From assembly GCF_008630495.1 (NCBI RefSeq), contig NZ_VWOJ01000002.1:387001-451000 (forward strand): a stretch of DNA of 64,000 bases, read 5' to 3'. Below, piece by piece: positions 15,521 through 24,188 of this stretch. The notes beneath the pieces were generated by a model. It saw nothing but the letters and a program-made list of their open reading frames with translations, made no database searches and was not told where the DNA came from. The translations under genes and the position numbers were made by a program. Each line of letters starts with the position of its first letter. The stretch's first letter is position 1. Source of the stretch: Alkalicaulis satelles. GTDB taxonomy: Bacteria > Pseudomonadota > Alphaproteobacteria > Caulobacterales > Maricaulaceae.

Positions 15521-17364
15521 GAGCGCCTCCAGCGCCGGTACAGCCCGAAGCCCAGCCCGGCCAGCGCCACCCCGCCGGCCGGAACCCACAGGGTCCAGAA
15601 CATCAAGGCGCGCTCCAGCGCATCAATCTCCACCCGGAAGCCGCGCTCGATGGCGCGCAGCCGGGCGCGGTCTTCTGCAATGCGCGCGCGCAAGGCATCC
15701 GCCTCGCGCGCCGAGTCGCCCGCCGCCCCGCCCAGCGCCGAGGCCTGACCGGCGCGGCTGAGCACGGCCAGGCGCGCCTCGGCCTCGGCCAGATCGGACT
15801 GCAGGGTGGTTTCCAGGGCGAGATAGCGCGCCTCGGCCTCGCTGCGCAGGCGCTCCACCCGCGTCATGGGCCGGTCGGAGCTGGCCCGGGCGCGCAGGCC
15901 CACCAGGGCGGGATCGCCCGCCAGCCAGTCGGCCAGATTGAGCACCAGGGCGGCGTTGTCAGCCACCGCCTGCTCGCCCTGGACCGGGTCGCTGCGCCGG
16001 AAAAAGGCCGGATCGAACAGATCGGTGTCGGCGAGAATCACGATCTCGGAGCGTATTTGCGACTGGGACAGGTGAGCGCCGGGGGCGAACATCCCTTCGC
16101 CTGCCGGCGGGCCGTCGGGGAAGGCGCTGGGAAAGCGGCCCGAGACCCGCGCGCCGATCACCAGCGGCGCGTCGGGCGAGGGCTCGTACTGGCGCATCAG
16201 CTCTTCAGGCGAGGGCGAGACGGCGGCCCGGTCCACATCCACGCGCGCGGCTTCGGGTCCGGTGATGATGAGGGCCGAGAAGCGGTCTTCCAGCCCCGGC
16301 GCAGGCGAGATGGCGCCGGGCGAACCCAGATTGATCCCGCGCGAGAGCGCCGCCACGGCCGGCAGGTCCTGATCAAGTCCGGAGGGCGGCACGGAGAACC
16401 AGAGCGGATAGGCGCGCATGCGCGTGCGCCCGCCTTCCTGGATCTGCACCGGCAGGCCGGCCTCGGCGTCCATGGCCACGGTATTGGTGTCGTAGAGCAC
16501 ACCCCAATGGGCCAGGAGCCCGCCCAGATCGGAATAGCGCTGAGCGCGCAGGGGCGGCAGCCCGTCCGGGCCGGGCTTGAGGGCGAAATGAGACAGCGGG
16601 TCCACCGCCGCCAGCACCCGCCCGCGCGCCAGCACGAACTGGTCAATGAGATAGGCCTGGATCTCGTCCAGCGGTTCGGGATGCAGCAGGAACAGCGCGT
16701 CGGTCTGTGCCGGGATGGCGTCAAAATCACTGTCCAGCCAGACAATCTCGTAGGCCTGCGCCAGCTCGGCGATGATCGGGTTGGACGGCGCCCCGCCGCG
16801 TGCAGGCGCCAGCGGCAGGCTGGTGGCGATGGCGATGACCGGGGTGCGCTCGCGCTCCAGCTCGGTGACCGCACGGATGATCTCGTATTCCAGCCGCGCC
16901 TCATTGGCCGGGTCGAAAAAGGCGATGGCGCGTAACTCATCAAGGGCGTTGCGCGCGGTGAGGCCGAAGAAAATCTGCCCGCCATCCTCGGCGCCCAGCG
17001 GCGACAGCCCGGCGGCCAGCGCGGCGTCTTCATCCGAAGAGAAGGGCGCAGGGTCGATCTCTTCCAGCAAGAGCCGTCCGCCTGAGCGCGCGGCCAGGGT
17101 GCGCAACAGCTCGCGCACGCGCGCTCCATAGGCCCTGAGCGCCGGGTAGCGGGCCGCTTCAGCGCGTGAATAGTAGAAGGTGAGGCTGACCGGTTCGCCA
17201 ATGCGCCCGATCACCTCCATGGCGCCGGGCGAGATGGCGTAGAGCCCGTCCTCGGTGAGGTCGAGGCGCACGCCCTCGAGACTGGCGCGCATGAACAGGT
17301 TGAAGCCGGCGAAGCCGATCAGAAGGCTCGCCAGCATCACCGCCACGAAGCGTCCCGCGCTCAT
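15517..17364 (-). CDS. GldG-like auxiliary ABC transport protein
   Basis: A 615-residue protein with an N-terminal membrane helix (about 7-25), a long extracytoplasmic domain and a C-terminal helix (about 590-610, WTLWVPAGGVALAGLGFGLYRRW). The central part matches the GldG/ABC-type uncharacterised transport domain: LRTLAARSGGRLLLEEIDPAPFSSDEDAALAAGL, then the LDSDFDAIPAQTDALFLLHPEPLDEIQAYLIDQFVL segment. A coiled-coil-like region rich in Glu/Arg/Ala (about 505-580) precedes the last helix. It overlaps its neighbours on both sides by 4 bp, so the four genes are one tightly coupled operon. Confidence 0.85.
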   Translation of the reverse strand: MSAGRFVAVMLASLLIGFAGFNLFMRASLEGVRLDLTEDGLYAISPGAMEVIGRIGEPVSLTFYYSRAEAARYPALRAYGARVRELLRTLAARSGGRLLLEEIDPAPFSSDEDAALAAGLSPLGAEDGGQIFFGLTARNALDELRAIAFFDPANEARLEYEIIRAVTELERERTPVIAIATSLPLAPARGGAPSNPIIAELAQAYEIVWLDSDFDAIPAQTDALFLLHPEPLDEIQAYLIDQFVLARGRVLAAVDPLSHFALKPGPDGLPPLRAQRYSDLGGLLAHWGVLYDTNTVAMDAEAGLPVQIQEGGRTRMRAYPLWFSVPPSGLDQDLPAVAALSRGINLGSPGAISPAPGLEDRFSALIITGPEAARVDVDRAAVSPSPEELMRQYEPSPDAPLVIGARVSGRFPSAFPDGPPAGEGMFAPGAHLSQSQIRSEIVILADTDLFDPAFFRRSDPVQGEQAVADNAALVLNLADWLAGDPALVGLRARASSDRPMTRVERLRSEAEARYLALETTLQSDLAEAEARLAVLSRAGQASALGGAAGDSAREADALRARIAEDRARLRAIERGFRVEIDALERALMFWTLWVPAGGVALAGLGFGLYRRWRRS

Positions 17365-18101
17365 CGCCCGCCTCCGCGCCGCGCATCAATGAGGGTCATG
17401 GCCGCCCCCAGCCCCAGCACGATGAGGCTGAGGAAATAGGCCATATCGGGCAGGCTGATCACGCCGCGCCGCAGCGATTCAAAGCGTGACAGCGCCGACA
17501 GCTCGGCCAGCGCCTCGGCGGCTGCGCCCGGCAGCCAGGCCGACAGGGCGTCCAGCGCCAAAGGCAGGCCGGCCAGCGTGATCAGAAGACAGGCCGAGGC
17601 GCCCAGAACAAAGGCGATCACCTGATTGGAGGTGGCCGCCGACAGGGCCTGGCCCACCGCCAGATAGCCCCCGGCCAGCAGAAGCGCGCCGAAATAGGCG
17701 GTGGCGATGGCCGCATTATCGGGCGAGCCCAGCCAGTTGACGGCGATCCACAAGGGGAAGGTGAGCATCAGGGCCAGGCCCGCCACGCTCCAGGCGGCCA
17801 GGAACTTGCCCAGCGCCGCCTCCCACAGGGCGATAGGGCTGGCCAGCAGGGTTTCCAGCGTGCCCCGGTCGCGCTCCTCGGCCCAGGCGCGCATGGCCAG
17901 CGCCGGCATCAGCACCAGCAAGAGCCAGGGCAGATAGTCAAACAGCGGGGCGAGATCGGCCCGGCCCGTCTCGAACAGGCGGCCCGCGCGCCAGGTCAGG
18001 CTGGGCGCGGCGATGGCGAACACGGTCAGGAACACCCAGGCCAGAGGGGTCTGGAAATAGGCCGCCAGCTCGCGGCGGTAGACGGCGTTGAGACCGGTCA
18101 T
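17361..18101 (-). CDS. ABC-2/GldF-like permease
   Basis: A 246-residue integral membrane protein with six hydrophobic helices. N-terminal VYRRELAAYFQTPLAWVFLTVF and the AWAEERDRGTLETLLASPIALWEAALGKFLAAW segment are hallmarks of ABC-2 type permeases of the GldF/NosY group. It is the membrane partner of the ATPase encoded immediately upstream, with a 4-bp ATGA overlap on both sides. Gld-like systems occur well beyond gliding Bacteroidetes; the cargo in alphaproteobacteria is not known. Confidence 0.9.
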   Translation of the reverse strand: MTGLNAVYRRELAAYFQTPLAWVFLTVFAIAAPSLTWRAGRLFETGRADLAPLFDYLPWLLLVLMPALAMRAWAEERDRGTLETLLASPIALWEAALGKFLAAWSVAGLALMLTFPLWIAVNWLGSPDNAAIATAYFGALLLAGGYLAVGQALSAATSNQVIAFVLGASACLLITLAGLPLALDALSAWLPGAAAEALAELSALSRFESLRRGVISLPDMAYFLSLIVLGLGAAMTLIDARRGGGR

Positions 18102-18853
18102 GTGGCGCGCCGCCCGGGCCGGTGGGAGATAACCTCGCCGCTGGGCGCTGTGAGCGCGCGGAAAGCCGAAGGCAGATCGCCCTGCGGCCCCAGTTTCGCC
18201 AGCGCGCCGGGCGTCTCGTCAGCCATCACCCGCCCGCCCGCTATGAGAATCGCGCGGGTGCAGATGGCTTCGACCTCGTCCAGGAGATGGGTGGAGATGA
18301 TGATCGCCTTGTCCGGCGCCATGGCGGTGATGAGGGCGCGCACCCCGTCCTTCTGGTTGGGGTCGAGCCCGTCGGTGGGTTCATCGAGGATCAGCACCAG
18401 CGGGTCATGGGCGATGGCCGCGGCCAGCGCCGCGCGGCGCTTATAGCCCTTGGACAACGTGCCGATGGGCCGCTCGGCCGCCGCGCCCAGGCTCGCGCGC
18501 GCCAGCGCCAGCTCTGCGGCGGCCTCCAGGCCGGCGCCGGAAAACCCGCGCGCGCGAAGCGAAAAGCGCACAAAGCCGCGCGGCGTCATGGCCGGATAGG
18601 CCGGCGCGCCCTCGGGCAGATAGCCCAGCTGGCTCTGCGCCTGGCGCCTTTGCATGGCGCTGTCGAACCCGGCCACGGCGGCGCGCCCGCCATCGGGCTC
18701 CAGACAGCCGGCGATCATGCGCATGGTGGTGGATTTGCCCGCGCCATTGGGGCCGAGAAAGCCCAGCACCTCGCCCTGGCGCACCTGAAACGACACCCGG
18801 TCCACGGCGGTCTTGCCGGCGAAGGTCTTGACCAGGGCATCGGCGAGGATCAT
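18098..18853 (-). CDS. ABC transporter ATP-binding protein (GldA-like)
   Basis: A 251-residue ATPase. Walker A GPNGAGKST, signature LSKGYKRRAALAAAIAHDP, Walker B LVLILDEPTDGLDPNQ and switch His in IISTHLLDEVE are all intact. The LSKGY signature and short length fit ABC-2 exporter ATPases. The ATG at 18853 is chosen because homology begins there (MILADALVKTFAGKTAVD); a longer frame up to 19126 is compositionally odd and has no family match that I recognise. It is the first gene of the four-gene operon, whose promoter should be in the 304-bp gap to its right. Confidence 0.93.
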   Translation of the reverse strand: MILADALVKTFAGKTAVDRVSFQVRQGEVLGFLGPNGAGKSTTMRMIAGCLEPDGGRAAVAGFDSAMQRRQAQSQLGYLPEGAPAYPAMTPRGFVRFSLRARGFSGAGLEAAAELALARASLGAAAERPIGTLSKGYKRRAALAAAIAHDPLVLILDEPTDGLDPNQKDGVRALITAMAPDKAIIISTHLLDEVEAICTRAILIAGGRVMADETPGALAKLGPQGDLPSAFRALTAPSGEVISHRPGRRAT

Positions 18854-19157
18854 GGCGCGCGGGACATGTGAGCTGCGGACATCAGACCCTTCAGCGATAT
18901 CGCATGGCGCGCGCGCGCGCCACCGTTCCGGCGCCGTTCGGGGGGTGAATTTCGTATGAATTTGGAAAGGGAAGCGCCGGTCAGTGCGAACCCTCCGGAT
19001 CCGGGGGGCTGGGGGGGCTGTGAATCCAGACCCGGCGGCCTTGACCGCACTGACCGGCAGGGATGAAGGTGGGCATGGGGTGCGGCTGCGCAAGGACCAA
19101 AACATGGCCGGATTGCGGCAGTGCATGAAATCTCTGTAAGCTCGGGTTCATGAACAT
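18854..19157. other. 304-bp divergent intergenic region
   Basis: Separates the ABC operon (leftward) from the DUF2794 gene (rightward), so it should hold both promoters. I see an alternating GC run near 18905, a G-rich stretch around 19003-19017, and a perfect 10-bp palindrome GTTCATGAAC at 19146-19155, just before the DUF2794 start codon. No credible coding sequence or RNA gene was found. Confidence 0.5.
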
Positions 19158-19520
19158 ATGGACGGCTCGATGACACCGCCCGGCCTGCCCCGCCCCCGTG
19201 AGGACAAGGTCATGTTCGACCGCCGGGAGCTGGACCGCATTCTGTGGCTCTACGGCATGATGGTGGCGGGCGGGGAATGGCGCGATTACGCCATTGACGG
19301 GCTCAAAGACCGGGCCGAGTTCTCCATCTACCGCCATGCGGCCGAATACCCGCTCTACCGCATCGTCAAGACGCCCGCCGATGCGCGCCGCCAGGGCGCC
19401 TGGAAGGTGGTCAGCGCAGGCGGCCTGATCCTCAAACGCGGCCACGAGCTGGACGCGGTGCTGGGCGTGTTCGACCGGCAGCTGAAAAAGCTGAGCTGGG
19501 GGTCCATCTCACCCGAGTGA
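19158..19520 (+). CDS. DUF2794 family protein
   Basis: A 120-residue cytosolic protein characteristic of alphaproteobacteria. The family pattern is clear: VMFDRRELDRILWLYGMMVAGGEWRDYAIDGL, then AEFSIYRHAAEYPLYRIVKTP, and GLILKRGHELDAVLGVFDRQLK. It is small, charged and without membrane segments. Function is not established; some annotations call it a hypothetical protein of unknown role conserved across the class. A start at 19170 (MTPP) is also possible. A palindrome overlaps the presumed leader. It is convergent with a small lipoprotein gene 6 bp downstream. Confidence 0.9.
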   Translation: MDGSMTPPGLPRPREDKVMFDRRELDRILWLYGMMVAGGEWRDYAIDGLKDRAEFSIYRHAAEYPLYRIVKTPADARRQGAWKVVSAGGLILKRGHELDAVLGVFDRQLKKLSWGSISPE

Positions 19521-19526
19521 GCGCCT

Positions 19527-20093
19527 TCAGAACGGCCACCAGCCCCGGTTCGACCGGGCGTAGAGCCCCCGGTCACAGGTGGTATAGGCGCGCTCCACGG
19601 TGACCAGCTCGCCGTCCTCGGCCTGGCCGCTCATCACGGCGTAAACGCCGAAATCAGGGTGATACCAGACCCGCGTCGCCCAGCCGGCCTCATTGGCGCC
19701 TTCCACCAGATAGGCCTCGCGCGTGCGGCCGCAGAAACTGCGCGGACCCTGCCCGGCGATGCGGAACTCATATCCGCCTGCGCTCCAGCCTCCGGAAGGC
19801 GGCGCGCCACGTTCGGGCCAGGCGAACACGAAGGGCCATTCCTGGCACATCATGGCGTCCGCCTCGCAAGCGATGACCGCTTCGGCCCGGCCGAACTCGA
19901 TGAACACGCCGGCGCCCGGCGAGACATGCAGATCGCCATGCAGGGCGGTCAGGCTGGTCAGGTGATAGACCGCATACCGGTCCTCGCCGGCTTCAGCCTG
20001 GCGCGGGGCGTTTCCCTCCGAGCAGGCCGCCAGCGCCAGGCACACAACGCCCAGCGCTGCACAGGCGCCAAAATGGCTGGTCCGTCCCGTCAC
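19527..20093 (-). CDS. Hypothetical lipoprotein
   Basis: A 188-residue protein with a lipoprotein signal peptide ending in LALAAC (lipidated Cys about residue 24). The mature region is rich in Tyr/Trp/Gly and has four further cysteines that could form disulfides (IACEADAMMCQEW, FCGRT, TTCDRG), consistent with a periplasmic or outer-membrane location. I recognise no domain. It lies between DUF2794 (convergent) and a ferredoxin gene (same strand, about 100 bp upstream), with no sign of functional linkage to either. Confidence 0.75.
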   Translation of the reverse strand: MTGRTSHFGACAALGVVCLALAACSEGNAPRQAEAGEDRYAVYHLTSLTALHGDLHVSPGAGVFIEFGRAEAVIACEADAMMCQEWPFVFAWPERGAPPSGGWSAGGYEFRIAGQGPRSFCGRTREAYLVEGANEAGWATRVWYHPDFGVYAVMSGQAEDGELVTVERAYTTCDRGLYARSNRGWWPF

Positions 20094-20191
20094 GCGCGCG
20101 TCCCCTCGCTCGATGCCAAGGCCGGGCGGATGAACGCTCCGGAACCGCCCCCTCGCGGATCCTGGAGGCGCGGATGAGACCGCGCCGTCCG

Positions 20192-20512
20192 TCAGCCCTG
20201 CTGTTCAGGCAGGCGCACGACCAGCCCGTCGAGCGCCTCGTTTACCTTAATCTGGCACGAAAGACGCGAATTGTCCCGCACATCGCTGGCGAAATCGAGC
20301 ATGGAGTCTTCCATGGATTCGCGCCCGCCCGTGCGGGCCATCCAGTCCGGGTCCACATAGACATGGCAGGTGGCGCACGCGCACGCCCCGCCGCAATCAG
20401 CGTCAATGCCCGGCACCAGATTGCGGATCGCGCCCTCCATCACGGTCAGGCCCGTCTCCACGTCCACCACATGCTCGGTTCCGGACGCCTCGATATAGGT
20501 GATTTTCGCCAT
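20192..20512 (-). CDS. [2Fe-2S] ferredoxin, adrenodoxin/putidaredoxin type
   Basis: A 106-residue ferredoxin. Cluster ligands C40, C46, C49 and C86 fit the C-x5-C-x2-C...C pattern ([24 protein letters not shown]); an extra C44 lies within the loop as in many family members. This vertebrate-type group passes electrons from an NAD(P)H flavoprotein reductase to P450s, Rieske oxygenases or Fe-S assembly. The gene just upstream on the same strand encodes such a reductase (60-bp gap), so the two probably form one electron-transfer unit. No P450 or oxygenase partner gene lies next to them. Confidence 0.95.
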   Translation of the reverse strand: MAKITYIEASGTEHVVDVETGLTVMEGAIRNLVPGIDADCGGACACATCHVYVDPDWMARTGGRESMEDSMLDFASDVRDNSRLSCQIKVNEALDGLVVRLPEQQG

Positions 20513-20572
20513 GAATATCCTGTTTAGTCCCCATGCTGGCCGGCGCGCGGCACCGCTGTCATGGCGGGGTAT

Positions 20573-21790
20573 TTAGGACAGGAATTCGCGCATCGCCACC
20601 GTCACGTCCCGCAGCCGGTCCGGATCGGGCCGGGCGCGCGCGGCGATCAGGCGCTGGGCGGCCATGAATTCAGGCGCCCGGTTGACCGCCTCGCAGGCGA
20701 TCAGCACGCCGTCTTTAAAGTGAAACAGGGCGAAATGGCCCTCTTCGGGATCGCCCCGGCGCACCATCTGGTCGGCGCCCTCGATGAGGCCGGCGATCTG
20801 CAGTTTGAGGTCATACTGGTCCGACCAGAACCACGGGACCGGATCATAGCTTGCCGGCGCGCCGGTGATGGCGGCAGCCGCGGCCTTGGCCTGCTCGATG
20901 GCGTTCTGGACGGACTCAAGGCGCAGTGAGCGGCCATAGAGGGCGGAGTCAAAGCGCGCCACATCCCCGATGGCGAATATGTCCGGATCGCTGGTGCGCG
21001 CATCGCCATCCACCAGCACGCCGTCAGCGCAATTGAGACCTGCGGCTTCGGCCAGGCTCACCCCCGGCGTCAGGCCGGTGGCCAGCAGCACCACATCGGC
21101 CTCCACCCGCTCGCCATCGGCGAGCCTGACCCCGTCGGCGCGCTCGGCGCCGGTGATCGCGGCCACGCCCGCGCGCACCTGCAGATCCACGCCATAGCCG
21201 CGGTGCAGGGCGCCGAACCAGCCGCCCAGAAGCGGGCTTGCGGTACGGGCCATGGCCTGATCGGCGGCCTCGAACACGGCGACATCCAGCCCGCGCTTGC
21301 GCGCGCTGGCCGCCACTTCCAGCCCGATATAGCCCGCCCCGATGATCACCAGCCGGCGCGCCTGGCCAAGCGCGCCCGAGAGCGCGTCGGCTTCCGCCAG
21401 CGTGCGCAGCACATGCACGCCGGGCAGGTCCGCGCCGGGGATGGGCGGGCGCCGGGCCGCGCCGCCGGTGGACACGATCAGCTGGTCATAGGCGATGGCC
21501 TCGCCCTCGGCCGTGATCACCCGCTTTTTCGCCCGGTCGATGGCCGTGACGCGCACGCCGGTTTTCAGATCAATCTTCGCGGTCTCGTAAAACGCGGGCG
21601 GCTTGAGCCACAGCCGGTCGGCGGGCAGCTCGCCGGAGAGATAGGCCTTGGAGAGCGGCGGGCGCTGATAGGGCGGGGCGTCCTCCTCGCCGACCAGCGT
21701 GACCGGACCGGCATGGCCGCGCCTGCGCAGGGCTTCCGCCGCCGACAGCCCGGCCTGGCCGGCCCCGATAATGACAATCCCTGCTGACAC
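20573..21790 (-). CDS. FAD-dependent ferredoxin reductase (putidaredoxin reductase-like)
   Basis: A 405-residue pyridine nucleotide-disulfide-family oxidoreductase. FAD-binding IIGAGQAGLSAAEALRRRG at the N terminus, NAD(P)H-binding LVIIGAGYIGLEVAASARKRG at about 145-165, the ATG motif VVLLATGLTP, and the FAD-contacting DIFAIGDVARF. The C-terminal domain starts near DPVPWFWSDQYDLKLQIAG, standard for ferredoxin reductases of class I electron-transfer chains. The start codon is GTG at 21790, where the Rossmann motif begins. It most likely reduces the ferredoxin encoded next to it. Confidence 0.94.
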   Translation of the reverse strand: MSAGIVIIGAGQAGLSAAEALRRRGHAGPVTLVGEEDAPPYQRPPLSKAYLSGELPADRLWLKPPAFYETAKIDLKTGVRVTAIDRAKKRVITAEGEAIAYDQLIVSTGGAARRPPIPGADLPGVHVLRTLAEADALSGALGQARRLVIIGAGYIGLEVAASARKRGLDVAVFEAADQAMARTASPLLGGWFGALHRGYGVDLQVRAGVAAITGAERADGVRLADGERVEADVVLLATGLTPGVSLAEAAGLNCADGVLVDGDARTSDPDIFAIGDVARFDSALYGRSLRLESVQNAIEQAKAAAAAITGAPASYDPVPWFWSDQYDLKLQIAGLIEGADQMVRRGDPEEGHFALFHFKDGVLIACEAVNRAPEFMAAQRLIAARARPDPDRLRDVTVAMREFLS

Positions 21791-21920
21791 GTCTGGCTGC
21801 TTCCGCTCCTTGAGACAGGATGGCCAGCACGCCGCGCGGGGGCTTTGAAGTCAAGCGGTGAAGTCCAGCGGTCTGCTCGCGCCTTGCCGGACTTGCGCAG
21901 GCCGGGCTATCAGCGCGTCC

Positions 21921-22379
21921 ATGCGCACGCTGACGCTTCATCTGGCTGACCCCGCCGCCGCCGCCGAGCTAGGCGCGCGGCTGGCCGCCCTCTTGGAAAC
22001 CGGCGATGCGGTGCTGCTGGAAGGTGATCTGGGCGCGGGCAAGACCACGCTGGCGCGCGCGGTGATCGCGGCGCTGACCGGCGAGACAGACGCGCCGAGC
22101 CCCACCTATACCCTGGTGCAGAGCTATGAGGCCGGGGACGGCTTTCTCCTGCTCCACGCCGATCTCTACCGGCTGGAGGACCCGTCCGCGCTGGACGAGC
22201 TGGGCCTGGACGAGGCGCTGGACCATGGCGCGGCGCTGATCGAGTGGCCTGACCGGCTCGGCGCCTGGCGCCCGGCGGACCGGCTGGAGATACGCCTTGA
22301 AGAGACGCCATCAGGCGGGCGAGATGTGCATCTTGCCGCCCATGGCAGCTGGGAGACGCGCCTTGACCGCCTCGCCTGA
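21921..22379 (+). CDS. tsaE: tRNA threonylcarbamoyladenosine biosynthesis ATPase TsaE
   Basis: A 152-residue P-loop ATPase. Walker A GDLGAGKT (35-42), then PSPTYTLVQSY and LLHADLYRLEDPSALDELGLDE, which are the TsaE family motifs. It works with TsaB and TsaD in transferring the threonylcarbamoyl group to A37 of ANN-decoding tRNAs. The ATG at 21921 is where family similarity begins. The C-terminal codons overlap the start of amgK by 17 bp, and it is the first gene of the tsaE-amgK-murU-addB-addA run. Confidence 0.95.
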   Translation: MRTLTLHLADPAAAAELGARLAALLETGDAVLLEGDLGAGKTTLARAVIAALTGETDAPSPTYTLVQSYEAGDGFLLLHADLYRLEDPSALDELGLDEALDHGAALIEWPDRLGAWRPADRLEIRLEETPSGGRDVHLAAHGSWETRLDRLA

Positions 22380-23463
22380 CCGCGCGCATGCCCGCGCCGA
22401 GCTTCTGAGCGCCGCCGGATGGGCGGGCGCCGATGAGACCGCGTTTCCCGGCGACGCCTCCACCCGGCGCTATACCCGCCTGTCGCGCCATGGCCGCACG
22501 GCGCTTTTGATGGATGCCCCCGGCGCTTCGGAAGCCCCCGCCTGCCCGCCCGGCGCCAGCGCCTTTGAGCGCCGCGCGCTGGGCTATAACGCCCGCGCGC
22601 GCCTGGCGGGCAATAACACTGCGGCGTTTGCGGCGCTGGCCGGCGCGCTGACCGCGCGCGGCTTGTCGGCCCCGGTGGTGTACGCCGCCGATCATGAGGC
22701 GGGTTTTCTGGTGATCGAGGATCTGGGCGATGATCTGTATGCCCGCCTGATCCCTGAGCGCGCCCATGAGGGCAAGCTCTATGCCTGCGCGGTGGATGCG
22801 CTGGCCGCCCTTTACCGCTCCAGCTTCGAGGCCGGGCCCGAAGCCTTCGGCCAGCGCTGGGCCATACAGGCCTATGACCGCGAGGCGCTGCTGGCCGAAA
22901 CCGAACTGTTTCTGGACTGGTATGCGCCCGAGCGCGGCACAAAGCCCGACGAAAGCGTGCGCGCCGCCTTCGAAGCGGCCTGGACCAAGGCCTTCGCGGT
23001 GCTGGACGCCCATGCGCCGGGGCTCAATTTGCGCGATTTCCATGCCGAGAACCTGATCTGGCTGCCCGAACGCCAGGCCGAGGCGCAGGTGGGGCTTCTG
23101 GACTTTCAGGACGCACTGTTCGGCCATCCGGCCTATGATCTTGTCTCCCTGACCGAGGATGCGCGACGGGACGTGTCGCCGGATCTGGCCCGGCCGCTGG
23201 CCGACCGGTTTTTCGCCGCCGCAGGCCTGGCCGACAGGGATGCGTTTGATGCGGCCTGCGCCGTGCTCGCCGCCCAGCGCAACGCCAAGATCCTGGGCAT
23301 TTTCGTGCGGTTGGCCCGGCGCGATTCCAAGCCGCGCTATCTCCAGCTCCTGCCGCGCGTGGCGCGCCATTTCGTGCGCGACATCGCCCATCCGGCGCTC
23401 GATGACATCCGCGCCCTGGTGCGCGAGGCCGCCCCCGGCGTCTATGCCGAGGCCGATCAGTGA
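22363..23463 (+). CDS. amgK: Cell-wall sugar kinase AmgK (MurNAc/GlcNAc kinase)
   Basis: A 366-residue aminoglycoside-phosphotransferase-fold kinase. Seen: GDASTRRYTRL in the N lobe, LVIEDLGDDLYARL, the catalytic loop LNLRDFHAENLIW and the metal-binding LLDFQDALFGHPAYDLVSLTEDARR. Its position directly before a nucleotidyltransferase of MurU type identifies the pair as the AmgK-MurU salvage route, which makes UDP-MurNAc from recycled MurNAc. I chose the TTG at 22363 because GGGAG lies seven bases before it; an in-frame ATG at 22342 lacks a ribosome site. The TTG start with overlap of tsaE suggests translational coupling. Confidence 0.9.
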   Translation: MTASPDRAHARAELLSAAGWAGADETAFPGDASTRRYTRLSRHGRTALLMDAPGASEAPACPPGASAFERRALGYNARARLAGNNTAAFAALAGALTARGLSAPVVYAADHEAGFLVIEDLGDDLYARLIPERAHEGKLYACAVDALAALYRSSFEAGPEAFGQRWAIQAYDREALLAETELFLDWYAPERGTKPDESVRAAFEAAWTKAFAVLDAHAPGLNLRDFHAENLIWLPERQAEAQVGLLDFQDALFGHPAYDLVSLTEDARRDVSPDLARPLADRFFAAAGLADRDAFDAACAVLAAQRNAKILGIFVRLARRDSKPRYLQLLPRVARHFVRDIAHPALDDIRALVREAAPGVYAEADQ

Positions 23464-24188
23464 GCCTCGCCCCGCCCCCCGTCACCACGGCCATGGTGAT
23501 GGCCGCCGGGCGCGGCACGCGCATGCGTCCGCTCACCGATGACCGCTGCAAGGCGCTGGTCACGCTGGCGGGCAAGCCGCTGATCGACTGGACGCTGGAC
23601 GCGCTGGCCGCAGCGGGTGTGGCGCGCGCGATTGTCAATGTCCATCATTTCGCCGATGGGCTGGAAGCCCATCTCCAGACCCGCCCCGCGCCCGCCATCG
23701 AAATCTCTGACGAGCGCAATGGCTTGCTGGAAACCGGCGGCGGGCTGGTCAAGGCTGCGCCCGCGCTGGGCGGTGAGCCGGTATTTGTGGCCAATATCGA
23801 TGCGGTGTGGGCCGACGGGCCTGTGCCCGAACTGGTCCGTCTGGCGGCGGGGTTTGACCCGCAGATCATGGATTTCCTGCTCATGCTGGCGCCGCTGGAG
23901 CGCACGCTGGGCTTTGACGGGCCGGGCGATTTCTTCCTCGGCGAAGATGGCCGCCTGACCCGCCGGGGCGCGGCGGCGCGCGCGCCCTTCGCCTATGCCG
24001 GGGTGATGGTGATGCATCCGCGCGTGCTTGAGGGTTGGCCGCAAGAGCCCTTCTCCACCAACCGGCTGTGGGACCGGGGGCTGGCTCAGGGCCGCGTCTT
24101 CGGGCAGGTGATGAACGCGTTCTGGATGCATGTGGGCGATCCGAATGCGCGAGACGCGGCGGAGAATCGGCTACGCTCCGATCCATGA
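23460..24188 (+). CDS. murU: MurNAc-1-phosphate uridylyltransferase MurU
   Basis: A 242-residue sugar nucleotidyltransferase. The activating loop VMAAGRGTRMRPLTDDRCKALVTLAGKPLIDW is typical (GxGTRMRPLT...KxLV), followed by FVANIDAVWADG with a metal-binding Asp and FLGEDGRLTRRG. It starts with GTG overlapping the amgK stop by 4 bp, and its own stop overlaps the addB start (ATGA). With AmgK it converts MurNAc to UDP-MurNAc, bypassing MurA, and so can lower sensitivity to fosfomycin, as shown for Pseudomonas and Caulobacter. Confidence 0.91.
   Translation: MSLAPPPVTTAMVMAAGRGTRMRPLTDDRCKALVTLAGKPLIDWTLDALAAAGVARAIVNVHHFADGLEAHLQTRPAPAIEISDERNGLLETGGGLVKAAPALGGEPVFVANIDAVWADGPVPELVRLAAGFDPQIMDFLLMLAPLERTLGFDGPGDFFLGEDGRLTRRGAAARAPFAYAGVMVMHPRVLEGWPQEPFSTNRLWDRGLAQGRVFGQVMNAFWMHVGDPNARDAAENRLRSDP

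Noticed and set aside
18854-19126. N-terminal extension of the ABC ATPase
   Set aside because: Basic, Cys/Pro-rich sequence before the domain is unlike the family.
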